This document shows positions 56,067 to 64,000 of a stretch of 64,000 nucleotides of DNA, piece by piece. The DNA is from Paraconiothyrium sp. Pb-2020 (Eukaryota; Ascomycota; Dothideomycetes; Pleosporales; Didymosphaeriaceae): positions 4,278,001 through 4,342,000 of the forward strand of contig JAJUBI010000003.1 in NCBI GenBank assembly GCA_022419385.1. Direction: 5' to 3'. The notes beneath the pieces were generated by a model. That model searched no databases. It was not told where the DNA came from and was given only the letters and a program-made list of their open reading frames with translations. Both the position numbers and the translations under genes were made by a program. Each line of letters opens with the position of its first letter. The first letter of the stretch is position 1.

Positions 56067-56552
56067 TTAAACCTTCTTCTCTTCAACACTCCTCGTCTTG
56101 TTGAATCCCAAACCACCTAGAAACGCAATTCGAACAACCGTCACAAATCCTGTAATCGCAATTGTACCTCACTCTTCCCACCTAATCGCCCCGAAGTCGA
56201 GTCTTCCTTGCGCACTCAAAGCAACGTATAGACTGCCAAAGAGCGTGAAATCCGTAACCAGAATGCCAAACTCAAACATTTTCCAAACTTTCACATCGCT
56301 AGTGTAACGCAACAGGAAGACCATGAGAAAAGCCATCATGATGAAGGATCCGCTGGCTTGCGTCATCAGAACGGTGATGGGCGGCGTGGGTGTCGCATAG
56401 GGTGATGACCGTGGAAATGAAGACGCAAGTATGGTTTCAGGATCAAAGATTTCCATGTATGCGCCGCTCAGAGCAATCAGAGGGTCGATGGAAGTGAAGA
56501 AGATGCGGTAGAAGGTGGGTATCGGATCGTGAACTCCTTGGTGTTGGAACAT
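56067..56552 (-). CDS. DUF7704-like four-helix membrane protein, frame interrupted by TGA
   Basis: From the ATG at 56552 (MFQHQGVHDPIPTFYRIFF) the frame runs 127 codons to a TGA at 56169-56171. It resembles fungal DUF7704 proteins: a first helix with YRIFFTSIDPLIALSGAY, two central helices (MTQASGSFIMMAFLMVFLLRYT and MFEFGILVTDFTLFGSLYVAL) and RWEE. Immediately after the TGA the same frame continues for 33 codons with GTIAITGFVTVVRIAFLGGLGF, which looks like the missing fourth helix, up to a TAA at 56067. The TGA stands where the family usually has Trp. Possibilities are a nonsense mutation or sequencing error, readthrough, or an intron (56117-56172, GTGAGG...CTAG) that removes the stop and gives a 137-residue protein ending at 56083 without helix 4. 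I favour an interrupted gene. Confidence 0.5.
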
Positions 56553-58341
56553 GCTGCTGCTTTGGGTGCGTAGGCAGTATGTTTTGAGCTTACATATAAG
56601 GCTCTTGTTTATGGCGTAGAGTTCGAATCGATGAGAATGCTCGTGAGAAGTCGGGGATGTACGATGTAGGATAAGCTTCATCGTGTTGACGCGGGGAAAG
56701 CTAGCACCTAAACGGGAAAGGGTAGAAGTGCTGCTTGGGCCCTTGGGGCATCACCCGCTGTGAGATCTCCCTCCTCAATCGACTTGGGTTTCCTACTACC
56801 TGGCCTTTTCATGGATCCGAGGTAACGGTACTGTAAGGCCATAGATCCCTCAGCTCTGCTGGTCGCCATTCACGTTCATGGCGATATAGGAAAAACTTAT
56901 CTTACAACATCGGCTCACTTAAAACCATGATTTCTACCTCAACACTCCCCAAGACCTTAATACTAGCTTTGAGCTCGCGAACTTCGTATGAACCTTTGAT
57001 TGCAACATGGCATTGCGGACAGGTCTATACATGCTTGCAAGCTGATTCAGGGGTACAGACGAGCAGAAGGTGGAGCTCTGATCTAAGCGAGCGTCTGACA
57101 ACCGATCCAGAACGCTGGATGAAGGAGATGGGGTCGTAGCTACGAGGCGAACGGATCCTCCAAGCCGCAGACGCCGCCAACACAGGAGCGCAAAACTCCC
57201 TTTAGAACAGCTCGCAGCGGACGCTTCGGTTCTGGACATATGAGGCTATCACAGTGGAGATGCAACAATTATATCTTGATATCATCGAGAGGAACTCTAC
57301 CTGTCTGTATCTTATCCACGAATGAATTCGTACCATACGAGGCTGCAGAGAAGCAGTCACCAATAATTTTACGATAGGTATTATTGTGTCTTGAACTTAG
57401 AGATCTCTGACAACTTTGACGCGGACGCCCGTCACTATCCTTGCTTCATCGATGTGCTCGCTAGCCCATGTGCTCGCTAGCCCATGTGCTCTTCGCGCTG
57501 TCCCATGCATGCATTCGCCAAAGATGGTCGGGTGCCTAACCTACGACTGGCATTACTATTACAGATTACACATTTTCACTGCGGTTTGAATATGGGTGTG
57601 AGCAGCAAACGCTGAAAATTGGACAGAGTTCTCCTAGGAACAATAGGTACGAGTTCGGATACTGCATAGTGCGATTGGTCTGAAGAATGCTTCGTGTGCT
57701 TTTTCGAAGATACGCCGGCATGAGCGCCTCCTGCGCCCATTCTTGCGACGAGTCATCTCGTTTAGCGGTGCTTTTCGGTTCGATTTTGCTCAGCGCGAGC
57801 GATAGCCTCACGAAGCTAACCGAATGAAGGCTTTCCCAACCTCAAATGGATCCGGCGTCCGCGTCATCTATCCTAGCTCCAGGTACGACTGCCCCAGAGT
57901 GTAGTTATGGTTCTAGATCTTCGCTCACCCCGTGGGCACGACACCGCCACGATGCATTTCTTCTTCATTGAATCGCAAACGCGTGCCAGGCTTCCTTTCT
58001 TTGAGGTTAGCCTGTGATCATTACTCTCCGTCGAGTGAGTCTCGATTTACCTTCCTGGAAAGACCGGATCGCTACAGCCTGCACGCTATAGCCTGCTCAG
58101 AGTTTTTGATAGCTGCGCGGCGACGCCGCAAGTGACACGCTCAGACAACCGCCTGTCACTTTGACAGCCACTCTCTAGTGTCCTAGGGGAATTCTACCGT
58201 TGCTGGAGCACACGACTCAGGTAATGGCGAAGCAGTATATATTACAGATGCTGCCCTGAGGAAACTATGTTGTGGGATCCAAGGCCATCATTGTCTCAGT
58301 AGTCGCAACGGTGACAGACTCTGCCATTCATTGATTCAACC
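56553..58341. other. Intergenic, 1.8 kb
   Basis: Besides possible 5' sequence of the DUF7704-like gene (its frame is open to 56681) and the promoter of the next gene, I see only a tandem repeat at 57452-57491. No gene is supported. Confidence 0.45.
57452..57491. repeat. Tandem 16-bp repeat, 2.5 copies
   Basis: The unit atgtgctcgctagccc occurs at 57452-57467 and 57468-57483 without change, and half of a third copy ends at 57491. Confidence 0.9.
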
Positions 58342-59599
58342 ATGCACTTCCCAGCATTTACCACTTTCGCCCTTCTGCTCGGCTCGGCCGTTGCACAGGT
58401 TGTGCCCGCGGGCACAAAGACTAGCTATCAGACAAAGTGCTTCACCAAAATGGCTTCGAAATCGGCCAAGCATGTGCCTACGCAACGCGTTACTAAGGTC
58501 AAGACTCTGCCGTACCAGACCATAACCGGATATTCACACTCGACCACCACTGTTACGCCGCTTCCTAAAACAATCACCATCACTCGCCTCAGCGAAGTCA
58601 AGACGACCACTACCTGTAAGTCACGGCGTGTCATCCGATGCATACTCTGTTCCTATCCAGGCTGACTCTCTGCAGTACTTGATATAACAGAGGGATATAC
58701 TACCACCGAGACTTACACTGCCACGGAAACGAGCACTGTGATTCAAACATCGACAGCCATCGAGACACAGTCGACCACAGTGACATCGACAACCTCATAC
58801 CAGACGCCTACCCCTGCTGGCTTCCGTTATGCCGCCGATACGACCGCCCGTCCCCAGGCACGTAGGTGGGAAGAGTTCAACGACGTCGTGAAGCGAGTGG
58901 CCCGCAAGCAGGGCGAGGCGAAGGGTTGCAAGACTCCTTCCTACCCAGAATCTGTGACGTGCACTATCACCAAGGTCCTGCAACCTATCCAGAAAAAGAT
59001 CGTCCCAGGCAAGGTGGTCACCAAAATCGCTATCAAGCCCATTCAATTTACGACCACCGTGGAGACGCTTACCTCCGTATCCACTCAACTCCCTACTACG
59101 GTCACTTCTACCGCGACTGAATCTACGACCGTCAGCACAACTCAAATTGAACAATCGATGACAACTGTACGTATCATCTTTTACAGAATTTTGCATAAGA
59201 GACTAATGTGATTGCCAGGTTTCGTCGACTGTCACTGACACAGCTACTGTGACTTCTACGCAAACCGGCTATGCTGCCTGCGCTACCAACAACGTAATCC
59301 CCACAGTTAACGGTCAAGCGATCATCAATGCCTACAACAATGGTGGCGGGGCCAGTACATACTACACCACTTCAGTCACTAGCGCGGACGCATGCTGTGA
59401 GGTGTGCCAACAGAATGACAGTGCTGGTAACGGTTGCCAAAGCTTCGTCTTTACCAGTGGCAGATGCATTATCCTGTACAACCGTGCGGGGACGTGCAAT
59501 GCGGGCCAAGAGCAGGGATACTGGACTTTGGGTAGTGGATCGGGATACACTGTTGGCAACGGTCCTTGCGGGTATTTTTATGCTCAGGGTGCGTCGTAG
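58342..59599 (+). CDS. Secreted Thr/Ser-rich glycoprotein with C-terminal PAN/apple-like region
   Basis: Three exons (58342-58615, 58676-59166, 59219-59599) give 381 residues. The signal peptide is MHFPAFTTFALLLGSAVAQ. A long Thr/Ser/Val-rich region with repeated TTT, TVT and TST patterns follows, a typical O-mannosylated cell-wall stalk. In the middle is a basic stretch with two Cys (KGCKTPSYPESVTCTITK). The last 110 residues contain DACCEVCQQNDSAGNGCQSFVF and further Cys (GRCIIL, GTCNAG, GPCGYF), a spacing like PAN/apple domains that bind protein or carbohydrate. There is no GPI signal or second helix, so it is probably secreted or wall-attached. The function is unknown. All splice joins keep phase. 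Confidence 0.85.
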
Positions 59600-59810
59600 A
59601 AATTGAGGTATAGGGAAGATATCCCAAAGTCAATACGCCTATAGTAACAATGATAATTTGTAATAACTTAAGATAAAGATATTGCTAGAGACATAGGTTC
59701 GTCGTAATGAATGGCAAAAATTGACGGCCCTTGCCCCGAGTAGCATACGCTCAAAGCCTCGATTCCGTCCCGTGGCCTTGGAAAGTGCCTTTGCTTCGGA
59801 GGTATGTAAT

Positions 59811-61042
59811 TTAAACCTTATCAGAATTGACAGCAAGAAGCGAGAGGAAAATACCACATGCAGCAAACAGGTACGAGCTCACGCCGAAAGCACCTTGGAT
59901 GTCCTGCTTGTAGTACGCCCACAGGATTCCAAACAAGCTGACCAAGATGAAAACTACGACCATAGTAAGCGTAATAAGTCTCCAATTCAGCCCTTCTTGA
60001 TAGTAAATCCCCCACCCTTCAGCAGGCTGACCAGATTTCCCGTGTATTTCTCCACATATGCGACGAGGAAGCTGATCGAGAATCCAGGTGTCGTTCTCAT
60101 TGACGCAGGAAGGGTCATTGAAGAGATGAGCTAAGTATTGTGGATCAACTGGTGGCCACACCGTAGGAGGTCCGGGGATGCAACGATACTCAGCTTGAGG
60201 AGAAGGCTCGACTCGATCTTTGGGTGGTATGCATTCACAAGTGCTTGGTGTGCAGCATGGATTGTGGTGTCGCACCTCTACATTACCGCCTAAATTCCAT
60301 TACTGTCAAGACTTGATTGGCAATTATCATGTAGTAGCCACTTACCCAGTGGAAGCCGGAACTTGACGAAAAAGATGCCTCTTACTTCATTGAGCGAAGG
60401 AACGAAACTGGCGCGACCCCCACGGCGTGAATGCTTGTCACGCATGAAGTTGAACAGCCTACGATCACATGTGACGCTTTCGATGCGATCTTGGGAGAGT
60501 AACCTTCGGAAACGATTGACATGCATGCAAGCTAGAAGATGTAACATTCGTTGTTGTGATGCATTATTAGGCGCTGAAGGTGATGTTGTCACCGTCGGGC
60601 CATTGCTATGCTGCGGTAATGATCCTGCATTCTGGTTCCTGAATCTTGACGCGAAATTCAAGAAAGTGTCTTTAGACTGTGACACCAACCACTGGTAGAC
60701 GATTTTCACTGGACTCGGACTTTGAGAATTCGGTGTTTGAGTCACTATGACCTTGGAGCCAATAGATTGTTGCATTCGGTCGACGAGATCCACGATACCG
60801 TCCTCTCTTAGTTCGCGAACATTACTCTGGAAGTTCTTGCCACATCGCTGTCTCAGTTTAGCATGACTAACATCTTGTCCGAGATCAACGTACGCATTGC
60901 CATCTCAATTGTACACTGTGCTTCGTCTCCCTTTGACTAACTTTACACTCTTCAGTGCGATCAAAAAAGCCTAAGAGAGCAACATGTTCAGCATGCGAAA
61001 CTCAACAGGGGATAGATGGGATAGCATACGTCGATCAATCAT
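59811..61042 (-). CDS. Fungal single-helix membrane protein with EYGNA/LRxRCG region, unknown function
   Basis: The C-terminal exons are clear: 60346-60903 and 59811-60289. They encode LRQRCGKNFQSNVRELREDG, MLHLLACMHVNRFRRLLSQDRIE, RGIFFVKFRLPLGG, VRHHNPCCTPSTCECIPPK, AEYRCIPGPP and a helix near the end (LITLTMVVVFILVSLFGILWAYY) followed by DIQGAFGVSSYLF. This arrangement is common in uncharacterised Dothideomycete proteins. Upstream a 24-nt exon (60947-60970) supplies FFDRTEEYGNA in phase. The start is uncertain: the ATG at 61042 gives MIDRR and a 357-residue protein with exons 61030-61042, 60947-60970, 60346-60903 and 59811-60289. Alternatively the same splice continues from the F-box gene upstream, giving one fused protein. 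The coordinates given are for the separate-gene model. Confidence 0.65.
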
Positions 61043-63409
61043 TGCAAAGATGTTGTGCGAAGCCAATCTGAAGCTGTAAATATCTTTCCTGTCGAGATAC
61101 TCGCAGACATAGTTTACGATCTCGATGGGCAGCTTGCTCAGCCAGTCAGCGCCTGGTGAGGACAGAGGAAGCAGGGACTCCACCGCCAGACTAGACGCGA
61201 ATGCAGGTTCTCGCAGGTCATCAAACAACCCTAAATTTTCCACCGTAGTTTTTGGTTTTAAAGCACCCGGTGCGGTTAACGGTAGTGTAACAGGAAGGGT
61301 GATTGGCTCTGTACCCAAACGATCGTGTTCAAGGACCGCAGATCCAGTATCGCGGTCCTTGGGCGCCGAGTCCCGTTGCCTGGGCTCTGCATCTCCATCT
61401 TCGCTCTCCCGCTGTTCCGCTACCGTCCGCCCAGAGCTCATCTGACAACCCTCCTGGCGCAATGACGACGCTGCTTCTCCTACCGCGTCAATCTCCGCCT
61501 GAGTCAAGCTTTCCCAGATTCTTGGAGCATCCAGTGTAGGGGATGGCTGCTTAACATCGTCATTTACGATACCCTGTGGCGGAGCAGACGCATCAGTCCT
61601 AATATCCCCCGATTTAGGAAGTTTGATCTTGCCAGGCTTGTCCATCGGATGCAGCGAAGGCAGGTGACCAGCTGTCTGAGATAACTGGTAGCCATCATTT
61701 AAGGAATGAGGGTCTGCACGACCTCGCGACCTGGGCCGTGACAGTATTGATTTTGCGGGATTGTCTAAAGAACGGTAATCCGGCCATGCATCATCGGTTT
61801 GGCGGTCGTTCGGATATGAAGGCAAAGAGTTCATCATAGCTTGTGTATCCCAAGGATCACCAGGATCAGACGCCGAAGGATTATAGTGGTGCACAAGTGC
61901 AACTGGTGGATGGGAGGGATGAAGAGGTCGAGTTGATGAGGCAGCGAAAGGGTTGTGATCCATGCTACCATTTGGGGTCATTCGTGGTCGTGCAAATGGA
62001 TTATCTACGTGAGATGGCGAGTAACGTGCCGCAGGGAGCTGCTCACGTGAAGTATAGGTTGAGGAGGAGGTTTCCAGAGGTTTTAGTATGGGTGGATCAA
62101 GGGTGTTCTGCCGTTGCGGTCGCTTCAACAAGTCTTGTAGCATCGCTTCTTCGCGCTCCCGTTGACCAGCTGCAGTCCGTTCTAAACTCATCTGCAGTTC
62201 CTCCTCGCGCAACAACTTTACTTGTTCGTCGAAATCTATTTGCGTCATACTTCCTAGGGGCGGTTTGTTGGATCTGGATGACTGCCTTCCCTGTGTCTTT
62301 GCCTCCTTCTCGTGCTGGCTTTCCTTTCCAGGTTCTTTGACTCTTTGCGTTGTAGATTGCTCTTTGCGCAGACGATCCCGCTCTGCATAGCGTCCAGTTT
62401 CTAAGCTTGCAAACCTGACCTCCTTTTTTGCTATTTCTGCAGCTTGTGCTAGGGCCTCGTCTATTGGACTTTCTTCCTCCTCTTTTCGCTTGCGCCGTCT
62501 TTCACGATCTATCGCCCTATCTGTGATTTCAGGAGCAGCTGCACGCGATCCACTGCCAGACGTATAGTCAGAAGAAACATATTGGTCAACGACCCCGGAA
62601 AAGTTTCTTATGTTATCTTTCGCACCCAATTTGAAGGGAGCATAAGCTTGCGAAGAACTCGTTCGATTATCAGAATTTGTGCGGTGGGTGTTATATTGCG
62701 TGATACGGGAAGGTCGCAATTTAAACGCAGTGTTATGAATTATTGTTCGCGGGTACTCAGGAGCACGACGACGAAGAGGCGATTCAGGTTCGGTATCATT
62801 GGTGTTGTAGCTACTTTCAGAACTTGTATTGGCGTAGACGGAAGATGTCTGGCTTGTAGTGGCAGAAGAAGACGAGGAATCATAGCCGTGGCCTTGTGGC
62901 ATAGCATGCCTCGTCGTAGATCCTATGACCCGGCTAATGGTTGGAGGAATTGCAATCTCAGGAATGCCGGTTCGAATGGGATAGGATGCGTCTGAGCTTG
63001 GTGATCCGACGTCTGGAGATTGTATGACAATAGGATTTTCGCCTCGACGTTCGTAGTACGTCTTAGAAAGGCGTGTACTTGGATGTTCGCTGTTCCTGCT
63101 CTTTTCGGAATTCCCTATTTGAATGACAATTCTAGGTTTTTCTGATGGACGTCGGCCGCTGGCTGATGTTGGTCTACATTCCTCGACAATGTAGCTTCGG
63201 GTTCCGGTAGGCAAAGGAGGATCCTCCGAAACCGACGAAGCCGTATCGTCTCGTGCTATCGGCGGTGCCCCTCTGTATTCACGCGTGCGCTTCTCTGGCT
63301 TAGAACATCTTCTTCCCCGGCGTCGAGCCCTTTCACACTCGAAGATATCCTGGAAAATTCGACTTCGTCCGTCCGCACCAATATAGACCTTCTCCTCGAT
63401 GCGACACAT
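60971..63409 (-). CDS. Large disordered protein (MCRI-type) ending in an F-box-like motif
   Basis: Single open frame of 812 residues from the ATG at 63409. The start MCRIEEKVYIGADGRSRIFQD followed by a basic Cys-containing segment (RRRGRRCSKPEKRTREY) is known from a family of fungal disordered proteins without assigned function. The body is low-complexity Ser/Pro/Arg, with a charged helical stretch (ERRRKRKEEEESPIDEALAQAAEIAKK) and two copies of a QAEID/QIDFDEQ...LREEE-type module near residues 395-425 and 645-680. The end contains LSKLPIEIVNYVCEYLDRKDIYSFRLASHNIF, an F-box-like sequence, only about 20 residues before the stop. An F-box so close to the C-terminus is unusual. A GTATGC donor at 61029 would bypass the stop and join the next exons in phase. 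Confidence 0.7.
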   Translation of the reverse strand: MCRIEEKVYIGADGRSRIFQDIFECERARRRGRRCSKPEKRTREYRGAPPIARDDTASSVSEDPPLPTGTRSYIVEECRPTSASGRRPSEKPRIVIQIGNSEKSRNSEHPSTRLSKTYYERRGENPIVIQSPDVGSPSSDASYPIRTGIPEIAIPPTISRVIGSTTRHAMPQGHGYDSSSSSATTSQTSSVYANTSSESSYNTNDTEPESPLRRRAPEYPRTIIHNTAFKLRPSRITQYNTHRTNSDNRTSSSQAYAPFKLGAKDNIRNFSGVVDQYVSSDYTSGSGSRAAAPEITDRAIDRERRRKRKEEEESPIDEALAQAAEIAKKEVRFASLETGRYAERDRLRKEQSTTQRVKEPGKESQHEKEAKTQGRQSSRSNKPPLGSMTQIDFDEQVKLLREEELQMSLERTAAGQREREEAMLQDLLKRPQRQNTLDPPILKPLETSSSTYTSREQLPAARYSPSHVDNPFARPRMTPNGSMDHNPFAASSTRPLHPSHPPVALVHHYNPSASDPGDPWDTQAMMNSLPSYPNDRQTDDAWPDYRSLDNPAKSILSRPRSRGRADPHSLNDGYQLSQTAGHLPSLHPMDKPGKIKLPKSGDIRTDASAPPQGIVNDDVKQPSPTLDAPRIWESLTQAEIDAVGEAASSLRQEGCQMSSGRTVAEQRESEDGDAEPRQRDSAPKDRDTGSAVLEHDRLGTEPITLPVTLPLTAPGALKPKTTVENLGLFDDLREPAFASSLAVESLLPLSSPGADWLSKLPIEIVNYVCEYLDRKDIYSFRLASHNIFAMIDRRMLSHLSPVEFRMLNMLLS

Positions 63410-64000
63410 GATCAATGATTCTCTTCAGAAAGATGAAGAAGAAGACTCTCGACGTTGTAGGCAGAACCGACAAGGCTAAGATAGAGGCTGAGGCGTTCAT
63501 CAGTCAGCCTTGCAGGGCGCCCTACGCCTTGTCGCGTAATCCGCCAATGTCTGTCCAGATTCCCAAAAACGGTGTTGACAGGCATCGCGCATTGCAATAT
63601 GTCGAATTGTGGTACTGAAGGCTATTGACAATGTAGAGAGTCGCATGACGTAGTGAGAGTGTGAACGGCTTTCAAGGTGCAGCTAGCGAAAGTAGAAGAA
63701 GAGTAGTTACAGTATTTTGCAAGCTATCACCTTCTGTTGAGGAGAAAGCGAAGAGCCAAAATTATATGGTTGGTAATTGTTTTTGTAATGCAGTACGTTG
63801 TTGTGTGAGTGCGCCCGGGTTGCACGATAATTACCCTGGATGCAACACTCAAGATTGGCCGAAGCCCTGTTATCCGTCGTATTGATAATTGTTACGAATC
63901 GGTAATGCCGTGCAAATGCCAATTTTGCCGTCGTCTCGGCGGAGAACAAAGTCTGGGACTATGAACTTCGGCTCTGTCTCGCGCAAGCCTAGCTTCGCGG
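63410..64000. other. Right-edge flank
   Basis: Upstream sequence of the preceding minus-strand gene up to the window edge. I see no supportable gene; a minus-strand frame at 63412-63597 has no motif and no clear link to the neighbour. Confidence 0.4.

Noticed and set aside
57452..57491. Tandem repeat considered as a CRISPR-like array
   Set aside because: The units are directly adjacent without spacers and the genome is fungal.

Overview
This is a chromosomal window from a filamentous ascomycete (Pezizomycotina). Dothideomycetes, perhaps Pleosporales, is my best guess. The evidence is spliceosomal introns of about 42-117 nt (mostly about 50 nt, often with CTNAC branch sites), fungal-only families (DUF3425 bZIP, DUF7704-like, MMT1, NUC-1, Spc7), no operons, and spacers of 0.2-2 kb. 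The class is judged from remembered family resemblance, not from a search. I see no tRNA, rRNA, CRISPR array or recognisable transposon.

Layout. 1-10 kb: eIF3a (-) and a G-protein gamma subunit (+) share a divergent promoter, followed by the PHO4/NUC-1-type bHLH regulator (+). 11-23 kb is a run of minus-strand genes: DUF3425 bZIP, enoyl-CoA hydratase, SDR, xylulokinase, a mitochondrial CDF metal transporter and a monoglyceride lipase. 23-32 kb is plus strand: FAD/NAD oxidoreductase, PAF-acetylhydrolase-like esterase, a four-helix membrane protein and a soluble phosphatidylserine-decarboxylase-like (PsiD-related) enzyme. 32-36 kb: a small single-helix membrane protein and a G1 cyclin, both minus. 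35.8-42.2 kb is a roughly 6.3 kb stretch in which I find no credible gene. 42-54 kb: a membrane-anchored laccase-like multicopper oxidase (-) is divergent from a secreted acid phosphatase (+); then a RING-like fragment, a Ser/Thr-rich membrane sensor and the kinetochore scaffold Spc7/KNL1. 54-64 kb: carboxylesterase, an interrupted DUF7704-like membrane protein, a secreted Thr/Ser-rich glycoprotein, and a minus-strand pair (a TM protein and a disordered F-box protein) that may be one fused gene.

Most genes are unrelated housekeeping or accessory functions, and I see no biosynthetic cluster. One functional link is plausible: the NUC-1 regulator is encoded here, and a palindromic CACGTG site of the type it binds lies between the acid phosphatase and the laccase. 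The points most worth checking are two probable GC-AG introns, a reading-frame break in Spc7, an in-frame TGA in the DUF7704-like gene, the possible F-box/TM fusion, the PsiD-like decarboxylase, and the large gene-free block upstream of the G1 cyclin. Exon boundaries were set by hand from splice signals, reading phase and family conservation.
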